Assembly: GCA_030426355.1 (NCBI GenBank)
Contig: JAUHYQ010000005.1
Span: 124,001 to 188,000 of the forward strand
Source: Gammaproteobacteria bacterium
GTDB lineage: Bacteria > Pseudomonadota > Gammaproteobacteria > Steroidobacterales > GCA-2729495
Length of the DNA: 64,000 nt
Direction of reading: 5' to 3'
The notes beneath the pieces are model-generated. The model saw nothing but the letters and a program-made list of their open reading frames with translations. It was not told the origin of the DNA and ran no database searches. The position numbers were made by a program, and so were the translations under genes. Of this stretch, positions 50,444 to 59,249 are shown one piece after another (positions within the stretch are counted from its first letter, which is position 1; each line of letters opens with the position of its first letter).

Positions 50444-52981
50444 CTACTGCATCAGCATCGCGGCGTTGCCGAGCGCTGCTGCGCACACCGCTTTAACTAT
50501 TGTGTCTGTCCGGCCCGGCTCGCAATTGTCCGTGTCGGTGTTGAAGTCATAACAAGCCGCCAACCTGTCAGTGAGCGCGCTCATCTCGCCTTTCATTGCC
50601 GCAATGTCCGGCTGGCTAGACAGTCCTGCACCAAAGGTGTCCGGCAAAGTGATACGTTCGACGATCGGGCCATACACGTCATCGCGGTCAGCTGCCGGTC
50701 CGAATGCCGCACCCAGGCTGGCCGGGAAGCTGAAGTCCGGCCAGTACGCGGCGCGCTTGGTTGTGTCGTTGACCAGCGCATTGCAATATTCGATGCTCAT
50801 TTGCGCAACGGCCATCTGGTGCGCAGCCAGAAAGCCACCCATATTCTCGGACGTCGGCAATTGCTGTTTGACGCGCGTGTAAGTATCAAGCACGTTGGGT
50901 TCCTGAGTACTCACCGTGGTGATCGCCGCCATGGTGGCGTTAATCTCTTCAAAGGTGCGCAGACCGATGTCCGGCACCGGGGCACCGTCTGCCGGTGCCG
51001 AGGGTGGATTGGGAACCGGCTCTATGAATACGTTAGTGCTGTTCCCCAAAACCTCAAAGCTGACAAAAAACTCGTCCTGATCGGGGCTCTTCATCACCGG
51101 CACGATGGTGCCCTGACTTGACAGCAACATGCCGTCCGCTGTGTATGGAGCGTTAAAGCCCGCAGCGCGCGTATCTATAAACTGAAACGCCTGGCCGGCA
51201 TCCACGACCACGCCGTTGATGCCAATGCGCAATCCCGCAATATCCAATGCGCCGGGGTCTGTGACGCCTGCGTCCAGACTGATAAAGCGCGGTTGATTGA
51301 ACAGGTAGCTGTAGCTGTCAAACTGACTGACCTCAAATACCAGATAGGGTTCGGGCACCGTCGTGATGTGATCACCCAGATAGAACAGCAGGAAGAATTT
51401 TTGTCCCACGCCAACATCAAAGTTTTGCGTGATTTGCTCAGGCGTTAGTACTCGGTTGTGTATTGCAACCATGCGAATAATGCCCTGCCATTGACGATTA
51501 CCGGAAGTCTCATTACCGAGTACAAGTGCGAAATTGTCGCGCCAGCTTGAAATATTGCCGCCCGCGCTGGCATCCAGATCATCGGTAAACACGCCGTTGA
51601 CATAGATGCTGCGGCCGCCAACCGGGTCAAAATTCACCACCACGTGTTGCAAGGTGGCTTGGAGGTCTTCGTCGGCATCCGCGGTGCTGAGTGCCGGTGC
51701 GCCGTTCTGATCGGTCGTGCTGCTGCGATTGAATGCATCGTAGTTATAAAGGGTCTGGCCAAGCGTAAAATTGCGCGTGGCATCACTGCCCGAATAACTG
51801 ACGATGTAGGCATCTTCCTGTGTAACGTTAGCCGGGGCAACCCAGGCCTCGATCGCGTATTCGCCGGTCGGTGTAATGGCATCGTGCAGTTTCTTGCTGG
51901 TTACGGTTGAGCCCTGCGCTTTGCCGGACAGAATATTGATGCCGTAACCGCCCACCCATTCGATGTTACCCGTCAGGGTCAGATCAATTGCGGGGTCTAC
52001 GCCGCTGGTGTCAAAGGCCGTTGATCCTTGCCCGCTCTTGAACTCCCATAACGCAATCTGGTTGCTTTCGTGCCGGTTGCCACCGCTGGCCACGATGCCA
52101 TCCAGAATGGTCATGGCCTTGCTGGTGACCAGTGTCGGATCGATCGGATTGAGCGGTATCGCGTTGGCAAAGGTTTGAATGGCTGACAACATCTCTGCAG
52201 CATCCGATGCGCACGAACTCCAGCAATTGTGAAACTCGTCGCGCAGCCGAACAACCAGCCGCGAGTCTGCCGGTGTATCAAGGTTGATTTTCGCTTTTGC
52301 CGCCTCATAAGCAATGTCCCTGTCGCCATCAGCAAAGTAAGGCGATTGTGGTGTCAGGGATTCAGGCGTATGACATTCCGCGCAGTGCGTCGTTAACAAC
52401 TGGTGAATCGGATCAAAACTTGCAGAGCTGCCCGGGAAGGCCTTGCTCGCACCAGGATCGTCGAGGCTTTGCGGGGCAGTCAGAATAATCTGGCGACCGC
52501 CACCGGCGCCTGAACTGCCGGCCCAGTTTTCTATCCACGTGGTCATGATGTCGCCGCATGCCTGATTGCTTGCCGCGTCAGTTCCCAGCCAGCAGTTGTG
52601 ACCACCGCTGACCTTGGTTACCAGACGCGAGTCGGACGGCAGGGTGAGATCAACCAGCAGCTGCGCTTCGGCATACGCCAGATTGATGTCGTCGCTGCGC
52701 GCAAATTCGGGGGCCTGTCCGCCTTCATTGTGGCAGGCGCCGCAACGGTCATTACCGCGGATGTTTTCCCACAAGCTGACTCTGAAAGCCTGCACATCCG
52801 GAAAACTCGGTGCCGGGCCGCTGTAGCTCGTGGTCTGGATGACACCGGGGGGTGCCGCGTTGCTCTCGGTGCTGGCACCACCTCCGCAGGCACTCAGTAA
52901 TACCGCGCTGAGTGCGACTATAAGTGCAGAGCGCAATCCGCTACTTGCCGGGCGAAGGGTTCTGGTAAACAAACTATTCAT
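50444..52981 (-). CDS. Di-haem c-type lipoprotein with LamG-like domain
   Basis: 845 residues behind a strong AGGAGGG site. The lipobox LLSAC (Cys32) anchors it. Two cytochrome-c-like units follow, each with a haem site (C80-GA-CH and C200-AE-CH) and a downstream SRLV ... HNCW ... C motif (about 119-142 and 241-257), a clear internal repeat. Residues about 305-500 form a LamG/concanavalin-like domain (YAIEAWVAPANVTQEDAYIVSY; IYVNGVF). The C-terminal 330 residues are unassigned, with a cadherin-like strand pattern. It is middle gene of the operon; with the c-type protein and DUF1501 it should form an envelope redox complex. Confidence 0.85.
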   Translation of the reverse strand: MNSLFTRTLRPASSGLRSALIVALSAVLLSACGGGASTESNAAPPGVIQTTSYSGPAPSFPDVQAFRVSLWENIRGNDRCGACHNEGGQAPEFARSDDINLAYAEAQLLVDLTLPSDSRLVTKVSGGHNCWLGTDAASNQACGDIMTTWIENWAGSSGAGGGRQIILTAPQSLDDPGASKAFPGSSASFDPIHQLLTTHCAECHTPESLTPQSPYFADGDRDIAYEAAKAKINLDTPADSRLVVRLRDEFHNCWSSCASDAAEMLSAIQTFANAIPLNPIDPTLVTSKAMTILDGIVASGGNRHESNQIALWEFKSGQGSTAFDTSGVDPAIDLTLTGNIEWVGGYGINILSGKAQGSTVTSKKLHDAITPTGEYAIEAWVAPANVTQEDAYIVSYSGSDATRNFTLGQTLYNYDAFNRSSTTDQNGAPALSTADADEDLQATLQHVVVNFDPVGGRSIYVNGVFTDDLDASAGGNISSWRDNFALVLGNETSGNRQWQGIIRMVAIHNRVLTPEQITQNFDVGVGQKFFLLFYLGDHITTVPEPYLVFEVSQFDSYSYLFNQPRFISLDAGVTDPGALDIAGLRIGINGVVVDAGQAFQFIDTRAAGFNAPYTADGMLLSSQGTIVPVMKSPDQDEFFVSFEVLGNSTNVFIEPVPNPPSAPADGAPVPDIGLRTFEEINATMAAITTVSTQEPNVLDTYTRVKQQLPTSENMGGFLAAHQMAVAQMSIEYCNALVNDTTKRAAYWPDFSFPASLGAAFGPAADRDDVYGPIVERITLPDTFGAGLSSQPDIAAMKGEMSALTDRLAACYDFNTDTDNCEPGRTDTIVKAVCAAALGNAAMLMQ

Positions 52982-52995
52982 GTTAACCCTCCTGG

Positions 52996-54216
52996 TTATG
53001 TGCCCATGCAGTAAGCAGCTGCTTCTGCAAAAACCGGTTTCATCTGGTAAGCGCCGCTGGTTTTGAACACCGCGGTCATGTCATTAACTTTTTGCCGATC
53101 GGCAGCATCCACAGGGTCGCGCAGGCAAGCGAGCTTGAATGCTTTTTTAACCTGACAGGATGCGAAGGCCTGGCTGTGCGCCAATTCCTCACCCATCGAT
53201 TTGGCACCGCTGCCTGAGCCTGGCAAACCGCTGTCCCAGCCCAGTAGCTGGTTTTGTCCGGTGCGCCAGTAATTGTCCCAGCCGTCATCGGGGGTGACGT
53301 AACCAGGCGAAAAGGTTTCGCCATTAATAAAGTATTTTGGCTGCACCGTGCCCGGTGTATAGACCAGCTGCCCGGATGCTTCGTCAAAATTGTAGTAGGC
53401 AAAGGCCTGAGCCAGCGGATCCATTCCGCTGTGACAGCCGGCGCAGTTGTTCATAAAAATGCGACTGTCTCCGCCGGGGCTGCGTGACACATCCTGCCTA
53501 ATCCGGTCCGGCGAGCGCGTGATGTCTTTCACTTGCTCCAGATCGGTACACATGTGATTCAGCAGCGTGAAACGGAACATGGCACGGTTGGTGCCGGCCA
53601 CAAAGAATGCCTCGGCTGCCGCGCGTGTAGTCATCACGCCGGCCGTGGCTGCATCCGGTAAACCGCTTACGTTGGTTTGCGTGTCGCTTACCAGCTCAGC
53701 CATCAGGTCGACGCCGTTATCTTCCAGAAATTGATAGTGCGCGTTGTTTGCGGTTGAATAATTTGGCGCCATCTGGCTGTTCGCTACCACGCCGTTCGCG
53801 TGGTACACCAGATTTGCACTCAGCAGCTGATCGAAGCCAATGTTGTCGCGCACCATGCCTATGACAGTGGCCGTGTAGTCATTGAGGGGGGCGAAGACTG
53901 TTTGGTCGCGGTTGGTCCAGGGCGTTGCCCAGTTTTTGAGCGTAACGTTATAGAACGAGGGGTTATTCATGGCCCGCATCGCAGCGGCCTGCGGGCCGCC
54001 GCTGCCGTTAATGTCGTTGACCATCTCATTAAGCACAGTTTCGCTCGGCATTACACCGGCGAGACGGTCATGTATTCGTTTTGCCTGGTCGCGTGCGTCA
54101 GCCAGCGCGCTGTTCGCAAGTAATACACAGCTAATCGTAATGATCAGCGTGGCTACAATTTTCGAATGCGCCCTTACTGAAACCGCGTCACAGGTTAGTG
54201 GATGCTTATTGCCCAT
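52996..54216 (-). CDS. Mono-haem c-type exported protein, DUF1588/1592-like
   Basis: 406 residues with a hydrophobic N-terminal signal (VATLIITISCVLLANSALA). One haem c site, C258-AG-CH262, in NCAGCHSGMDPLAQAFAYYNFDE, whose HSGMDPLA part and C-terminal FASCQVKKAFKLACLRDP recall the DUF1592/DUF1588 planctomycete-type cytochromes. It starts at ATG 54216 behind GGAAGG and is the first gene of the minus-strand operon (14 bp before the lipoprotein). Electron transfer or a haem-dependent enzyme role is inferred. Confidence 0.8.
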   Translation of the reverse strand: MGNKHPLTCDAVSVRAHSKIVATLIITISCVLLANSALADARDQAKRIHDRLAGVMPSETVLNEMVNDINGSGGPQAAAMRAMNNPSFYNVTLKNWATPWTNRDQTVFAPLNDYTATVIGMVRDNIGFDQLLSANLVYHANGVVANSQMAPNYSTANNAHYQFLEDNGVDLMAELVSDTQTNVSGLPDAATAGVMTTRAAAEAFFVAGTNRAMFRFTLLNHMCTDLEQVKDITRSPDRIRQDVSRSPGGDSRIFMNNCAGCHSGMDPLAQAFAYYNFDEASGQLVYTPGTVQPKYFINGETFSPGYVTPDDGWDNYWRTGQNQLLGWDSGLPGSGSGAKSMGEELAHSQAFASCQVKKAFKLACLRDPVDAADRQKVNDMTAVFKTSGAYQMKPVFAEAAAYCMGT

Positions 54217-54399
54217 TAAGCCCTTCCTGCTTCAATCTGGTTTCCGCACGCTCAGTAAACCTGTCGCGCCTCGGGCCATCTGTGACGCGGTTCGCGGTTT
54301 AATGAATTTCATTTGTATTACGTTAGATCGGTATCGGTATTCACCTCACTCGCAGGGCATGCTTCGTATTAGCGATGGATGGGCCTGCGGAGGCTTCGG
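54217..54399. promoter_or_regulatory. Divergent promoter region of the two redox operons
   Basis: 183 bp between outward-reading operons. It must hold both promoters. GGAGG at 54389-54393 is the ribosome-binding site for the plus-strand gene. I recognise no operator. Confidence 0.5.
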
Positions 54400-57108
54400 A
54401 TGGAAATCTGCGCGCGGAATAAATTGGGTGTTGGCAGGGCGGCCAGCAAGAACGCAACTGCCAAGACCATGGTCACAACCACGGTTCGCGGCTTGCTGCT
54501 TGCGGTTGCTGCTTGCATATTGGGTAGTTGCGGCGGCAGCGACAGCACAATCGGTATAGGCGGTGGTCAGAACCCCGATCCTGTGCTGGTCGATTACCCG
54601 TTGCTCTATGTGCGCAAGCCCTTCCCGGTGGATGCTCAAGGTACCTTTGTAAATACTGACATCCGGGAGATGCTCGCGGTTGAATTCGGTGCAGACCTTT
54701 ACATGCGTGATCGCGCATCCGTTAGCGCGCCGGAAATCAATATTACCGGGGCAATTACAAATGGCTTTGGTGATGTGCGCGACGTGTCAGTCTCGGCGGA
54801 CGGCACCCGCGTTTTGTTCTCGATGCGCACGCCTATAGATCCGAATGCAAACGATGAGGATCAGCCCAGCTGGAATATCTGGGAATACAATCTGCAGACC
54901 TCAACTTTACGACGAATTTTTCAGGATGACATTACCGCGGAAGAGGGTCATGACCTGGGCGCGCAGTATCTTCCTGACGGCCGGATCATTTTCACATCAA
55001 CGCGGCAGAATCGTTCAGTGGCGAAGCTGCTTGATGACGGCAAGCCGCAGTTCGCCGCGCTTGATGAAGATCAGGCGGAGCCGGCCTTTGTATTGCACGT
55101 TATGGATGAAGACGGCGCCAATCTTAAGCAGATTTCCTTTAATCAAAGTCATGATCTTTACCCGACCGTTTTGGCGAATGGACGGATAATGTTCAGTCGC
55201 TGGGACGGCATTCTGGGCAATAACCAGATGTCACTCTATAGCGCCAATCCGGACGGCATGGACTTGCAACTACTTTACGGCGCCGACAGTCATGCCACCG
55301 GCACGGGCGGTGCTACCGTGCAGTTCGTAAAAATGCAGGAAATGATTGACGGTAGCGTGCTCAGCCTATTGATGCCATTTGACAGCACCAATTTGGGCGG
55401 CGACCTGATGCTGATTGACGTCGTCAATTACATCAACAATACGCAAACCAATGTGGCTAATCAGGGCGTGTTAAATGGCCCCGCACAAGTGCCTGCCACG
55501 GTAAACAATGTACTGACGATTCCGGGCCCGTCACCCGGCGGTCGCTTCACCTCCGCATGGCCATTGCGCGATGGCACCAATCGCTTGATTGTCAGCTGGA
55601 GTTTGTGTCGGGTGGAAGTGCCGGATCCGGACAATTTGGCAGGCCCGCCTTTGCTGATGCCCTGCACCGACGCTAACTTGCAGAACCCTTTGGCTGTGGA
55701 GGCGGATCCGGTTTACGGCATCTGGCTTTACGACCTTAATGGCGATGTCACGCTGCCGATCGTGACTGCCGAACAGGGGTTCATGTATACGGACGCTGTT
55801 GTGGCGCGACCTCTGGATATCAACCCGGGCATCATTCCGGATGGTGTAAGCACGGGGCTGCTTGATCCGGGCCTGCTGGCCGAGGACGCGGGCATACTCG
55901 ATATACGCAGTGTCTATGACCGCGACGGGGTGGATATCGCGCAGCCCGATATTGTGTCGCTGGCAGATCCTGCGTTGACGGCCGCTGATCAGCGGGCGGC
56001 GCGCTTTATACGCGTATACAAAGCCGTGGGTATACCCGACGACGACACATACGACTTCAATTTTTCCGCATTTGGCTTGAGCACCAATTTTGGTATGCGT
56101 GAGCTGGTGGGTTATGCGCCAATAGAGCCGGACGGTTCCGTGCGTATTAAGGTTCCGGCGGACACGCCGCTCACTCTGGATATTACCGATCGGCAGGGTC
56201 ATCGAATATACCAGCGCCACAGCAATTGGCTGCAGGTCAGGCCCGGTGAGGAGGTGTCGTGCGGTGGCTGCCATGAGCGTAATTCCGGCTTGTCCCATGG
56301 GCGGGCCGATGCATTTGCCTCCGTGTACGCGGGTGCTGCCGGCAATGGCGTTGCGTTTCCGAATACGGATCCGTTAGTGGTGCCCACCGTCAACATGGGT
56401 GAAACCATGGCGCAAGCGCGCACGACCGCAGACGCTTCCGCATTGGAGTTATCGGTGGATTTGCATTATGCAGACGTGTGGACCTACCCGCCCGATGCCG
56501 GACGCGCGCCGGACGCGCCTTTTGATGTCGAGTACGCCAGCCTGATTACACCGCCCCCGGAGATGACGAACTGCATGCCTTGGACCGTGAGTTGCCGGGT
56601 GCTGATTAACTATGAGACCCATATTCAGCCGTTGTGGGATGTCTCGCGGCCGGTCATTGATCCAATGACGATGCTGGAAATCGATAATCACCGTTGCATT
56701 GATTGTCATGCGCTGCGGGATGCGGGCGGCATGTTTATCGATCCAGACGCGCGCGGTCAGCTGGAACTTACGAGTGACCCCTCCGCTGCACAGCCATTGC
56801 ATTTTGTATCCTACCGTGAGTTACTGGTCGGCGATTTCCTGGAAGAAATTCGCGACGGTACAGTGCAGGACGTGCTGGTGGACAACGGTCTCACAGATAT
56901 TAATGGTGATCCGGTTCTTGAACCGGTGCCGATACCCTCGCCACTGTCGGTGGGCGGAGCAAATGCGAGCACGTCGTTCTTCGCCCAGTTCGCCGCAACC
57001 GGCGGACATCCGGGCTGGTTAAACGATGCCGAGCTGAAGCTTGTCGCCGAGTGGCTGGACATGGGCGCGCAGTACTTCAATAACCCGTTCGAGGCCCCGG
57101 AGAATTAG
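54400..57108 (+). CDS. Di-haem propeller lipoprotein resembling the hydrazine-synthase-alpha family
   Basis: ATG 54400, six bases after GGAGG, gives 902 aa. A long polar N-terminus leads to the lipobox ILGSC (Cys44). A TolB-like propeller (for example VSVSADGTRVLFSMRT, LGAQYLPDGRIIFTSTRQN) occupies about 70-460. Then comes a middle domain (GYAPIEPDGSVRIKVPADTP) and haem sites C621-GG-CH625 and C766-ID-CH770. This order is that of HzsA-related proteins widespread outside anammox bacteria; I assign the family from memory. Hydrazine synthesis is not implied: no beta/gamma subunits are here. It leads a seven-gene plus-strand run, 3 bp before the next start. Confidence 0.8.
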   Translation: MEICARNKLGVGRAASKNATAKTMVTTTVRGLLLAVAACILGSCGGSDSTIGIGGGQNPDPVLVDYPLLYVRKPFPVDAQGTFVNTDIREMLAVEFGADLYMRDRASVSAPEINITGAITNGFGDVRDVSVSADGTRVLFSMRTPIDPNANDEDQPSWNIWEYNLQTSTLRRIFQDDITAEEGHDLGAQYLPDGRIIFTSTRQNRSVAKLLDDGKPQFAALDEDQAEPAFVLHVMDEDGANLKQISFNQSHDLYPTVLANGRIMFSRWDGILGNNQMSLYSANPDGMDLQLLYGADSHATGTGGATVQFVKMQEMIDGSVLSLLMPFDSTNLGGDLMLIDVVNYINNTQTNVANQGVLNGPAQVPATVNNVLTIPGPSPGGRFTSAWPLRDGTNRLIVSWSLCRVEVPDPDNLAGPPLLMPCTDANLQNPLAVEADPVYGIWLYDLNGDVTLPIVTAEQGFMYTDAVVARPLDINPGIIPDGVSTGLLDPGLLAEDAGILDIRSVYDRDGVDIAQPDIVSLADPALTAADQRAARFIRVYKAVGIPDDDTYDFNFSAFGLSTNFGMRELVGYAPIEPDGSVRIKVPADTPLTLDITDRQGHRIYQRHSNWLQVRPGEEVSCGGCHERNSGLSHGRADAFASVYAGAAGNGVAFPNTDPLVVPTVNMGETMAQARTTADASALELSVDLHYADVWTYPPDAGRAPDAPFDVEYASLITPPPEMTNCMPWTVSCRVLINYETHIQPLWDVSRPVIDPMTMLEIDNHRCIDCHALRDAGGMFIDPDARGQLELTSDPSAAQPLHFVSYRELLVGDFLEEIRDGTVQDVLVDNGLTDINGDPVLEPVPIPSPLSVGGANASTSFFAQFAATGGHPGWLNDAELKLVAEWLDMGAQYFNNPFEAPEN

Positions 57109-57111
57109 TGC

Positions 57112-57858
57112 ATGCGTGGTATTCGGGCGGGCCTTATTCGATGTTCAGTCTGGCTATGCCTGATGATGGCCGGTAGTGCGTTGGCCGACGAGCAGCGCGT
57201 GGTTATCGCCGATCCGTTTATTGAAATGCGCACCGGCCCCGGCAGCGGTTACCCCATCACGCAAATTGTTGAGCGTGGCGCTGAAGCCATCATTCTCAAG
57301 CGTCGCACCGAATGGTTCAAGATACGCGGTCCCCGTGGCGATGAAGGCTGGGCCCACCGTGATCAAATGCAACGCACCTTGCAGCCTTCGGGTGAGCGTG
57401 TGGATTTTCCAGACGTTGATGAGGCCGCATGGAAAGACTCGCGTTGGTCGGCCGGACTGATGGCAGGGGATTTTGGCGGCGCGACTGTATACACGGTTAC
57501 GGGAGGGTATCGGTTTTCGAAGCACCTCACCGCGGAGTTGAATGCGTCCCAGATACTGGGGAATTTTTCGGACGGTTGGTCTGCCAGCGTAAACGTGGTG
57601 CACAGCTTTTTTCCGGACTGGCGCGCTTCGCCGTTTTTTTCTATCGGTACGGGTGTTGTTCGTATTGAGCCCAAATCAACCCTGGCTCAGCCCGAAGACC
57701 GCACTGATCAGATGGCAGTTGTGGGCGCGGGAGTCAATGCCTACGTATCGAGACGCTTTGTGTTGCGGGCGGAATACAAGGGTTACGTAGTGCTCAGCAG
57801 TAGAAACGACAACGAGGATCTAGACGAATGGAAAGCCGGATTCACAGTATTTTTCTGA
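57112..57858 (+). CDS. SH3 domain plus outer-membrane beta-barrel protein
   Basis: 248 residues with signal peptide (LMMAGSALA). Residues 28-90 are a bacterial SH3 domain (MRTGPGSGYPITQIVERG ... EGWAHRDQM), which often binds peptidoglycan or peptides. Residues 108-248 have alternating strands ending in AGFTVFF, a small outer-membrane barrel. It may link the cell wall to the outer membrane. Its 3' end overlaps the next gene by 31 bp in another frame. Confidence 0.82.
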   Translation: MRGIRAGLIRCSVWLCLMMAGSALADEQRVVIADPFIEMRTGPGSGYPITQIVERGAEAIILKRRTEWFKIRGPRGDEGWAHRDQMQRTLQPSGERVDFPDVDEAAWKDSRWSAGLMAGDFGGATVYTVTGGYRFSKHLTAELNASQILGNFSDGWSASVNVVHSFFPDWRASPFFSIGTGVVRIEPKSTLAQPEDRTDQMAVVGAGVNAYVSRRFVLRAEYKGYVVLSSRNDNEDLDEWKAGFTVFF

Positions 57859-58493
57859 CGGGCTTGCGCAGTATTGCGATTGGCATATTGGCGTCCTCAT
57901 CGTTGGGCATCAGTGTCGCCATTGCGCAGGACGCTGACGACGCGCCACAGGTTATTGAGCCCAAGGTCGAACGTCGCGACATCGACGTGGCTGCAATTGA
58001 TACCGAAGACTTCGAGCTTACTGCCTTTGTCGGGCTGATGGGCGTGGAAGATTTTGAATCCAATGCCGTTTACGGCGCTCGTCTCGCCTATCACATCAGT
58101 GAATGGCTGTTTGCAGAGGCAACTTACGGTATGACCGAGGTGGGAACCTCCAGTTTTGAAAAGCTGGGCGGCGGGGCCGTATTGTTGGCCGATCGTGATC
58201 TGACTTACTACGATTTGTCGGTGGGCTACAACTTGTTTCCCGGCGAGGTTTTTTTTGGTACCAAGCGTGCATGGAACAGCTCGGTCTACCTGCTCGGTGG
58301 CATGGGCAGCACCGATTTTGCGGGCGATAACCAGTTTACCGTCACGTTTGGGTTTGGAATAAAAGTACTGCCAACCGATTACATAGCGGTGCGACTGGAG
58401 GCGCGTGATTACATGTTTGATACCGAAGTCACGGGCGAGAAAAAAACCACTCACAACCTGCAGACCACACTAAACCTTAGCTGGTTCTTTTAG
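57828..58493 (+). CDS. Outer-membrane beta-barrel protein
   Basis: 221 residues. A signal peptide ending SVAIAQ precedes an acidic linker (about 30-60) and an eight-strand-type barrel ending NLSWFF. The start lies inside the preceding gene (31-bp overlap) with GAGG ten bases upstream, so the two barrels are probably made together. No enzymatic motif. It resembles outer-membrane barrel domains in similar ApbE-linked gene sets. Confidence 0.82.
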   Translation: MESRIHSIFLTGLRSIAIGILASSSLGISVAIAQDADDAPQVIEPKVERRDIDVAAIDTEDFELTAFVGLMGVEDFESNAVYGARLAYHISEWLFAEATYGMTEVGTSSFEKLGGGAVLLADRDLTYYDLSVGYNLFPGEVFFGTKRAWNSSVYLLGGMGSTDFAGDNQFTVTFGFGIKVLPTDYIAVRLEARDYMFDTEVTGEKKTTHNLQTTLNLSWFF

Positions 58494-58505
58494 GGCGCGC
58501 TTTCA

Positions 58506-59000
58506 ATGAATAGAAAATTTGGAAAACTGATTATTGTTTGTTGCCTGCTGATGCTGGGTCTTGGTGCGCAGGCAGATATCGGCCAACCTGCGCCGCCCTT
58601 CACATTGCCTGATGGCGCGGGTCAGACAGTGTCATTAACCGACTATTCCGGACAAGTGGTGCTGATTAATTTTTGGGCGAGCTGGTGCGGGCCTTGTCGG
58701 GAAGAAATGCCGTTGCTAGACCAGTTGAGTGATCGTTATGGCCCGCTGGGATTCACCATGTTGGGTGTCAATGTTGAAGAAGACTCTTCGCTGGCCGATC
58801 GTTTTCTGGACGGCACGCCGGTAGGGTTCCCCATACTGTATGACCGCGAGAACAAGGTCAGTAAGTTATACGACGTGATCGCCATGCCTACCACGGTCAT
58901 CGTTGATCGACAGGGACAGATCCGCTTCGTGCATCACGGTTACGAAGCCGGTAACGAGAATGAATATCAGGATCAGATTCGTGCTCTGATTCGGGAGTAG
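58506..59000 (+). CDS. TlpA-like periplasmic thioredoxin
   Basis: 164 residues with a signal peptide (IIVCCLLMLGLGAQA). Thioredoxin fold with WASWCGPCREEMP; the CGPC active site and cis-Pro (AMPTTVIVD) are present, as in TlpA/ResA. It reduces disulphides in the periplasm, for instance to prepare CxxCH cysteines for haem attachment in the neighbouring cytochromes. 12 bp after the barrel gene, 6 bp before the DUF4266 gene. Confidence 0.92.
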   Translation: MNRKFGKLIIVCCLLMLGLGAQADIGQPAPPFTLPDGAGQTVSLTDYSGQVVLINFWASWCGPCREEMPLLDQLSDRYGPLGFTMLGVNVEEDSSLADRFLDGTPVGFPILYDRENKVSKLYDVIAMPTTVIVDRQGQIRFVHHGYEAGNENEYQDQIRALIRE

Positions 59001-59006
59001 CAGACT

Positions 59007-59240
59007 ATGTTCACAGTGTTATTCCGGATTATTCTGCTGGTTGTCACGGTCGGTGCGCTTGCCGGTTGTGCAGGGCTCGAGCCGTGGGTAAAACCTTACG
59101 AACGCGCCAACCTGGCTACCGAGGTGATGAAGTTTGATCGCAATCCCGTTTCCGATGCTTATCTCAACCACGTGTACGAAGCTCGTGAAGGCGCGCGGGG
59201 CGCGTCCGGCAGCTCGGGCGGTGGTTGCGGGTGTAATTAG
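59007..59240 (+). CDS. Small DUF4266 lipoprotein
   Basis: 77 residues. Lipobox LAGC (Cys22) after a short signal. The mature part carries the DUF4266 pattern (WVKPYERANLA, DAYLNHVYEAREGARG) and ends in a Gly-rich GGGCGCN tail with two cysteines. It is regularly seen beside DUF3570 and ApbE genes. Role unknown; the conserved length argues for a structural part of the same complex. Confidence 0.85.
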   Translation: MFTVLFRIILLVVTVGALAGCAGLEPWVKPYERANLATEVMKFDRNPVSDAYLNHVYEAREGARGASGSSGGGCGCN

Positions 59241-59249
59241 CGGAGAGCA

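Noticed and set aside
57469-57486. DFGGAT in the SH3/barrel protein (Asp120-Thr125) as an FMN acceptor site for ApbE
   Set aside because: The spacing and missing Ser/Thr before GAT do not fit DxxSGAT, and it lies in a barrel strand.
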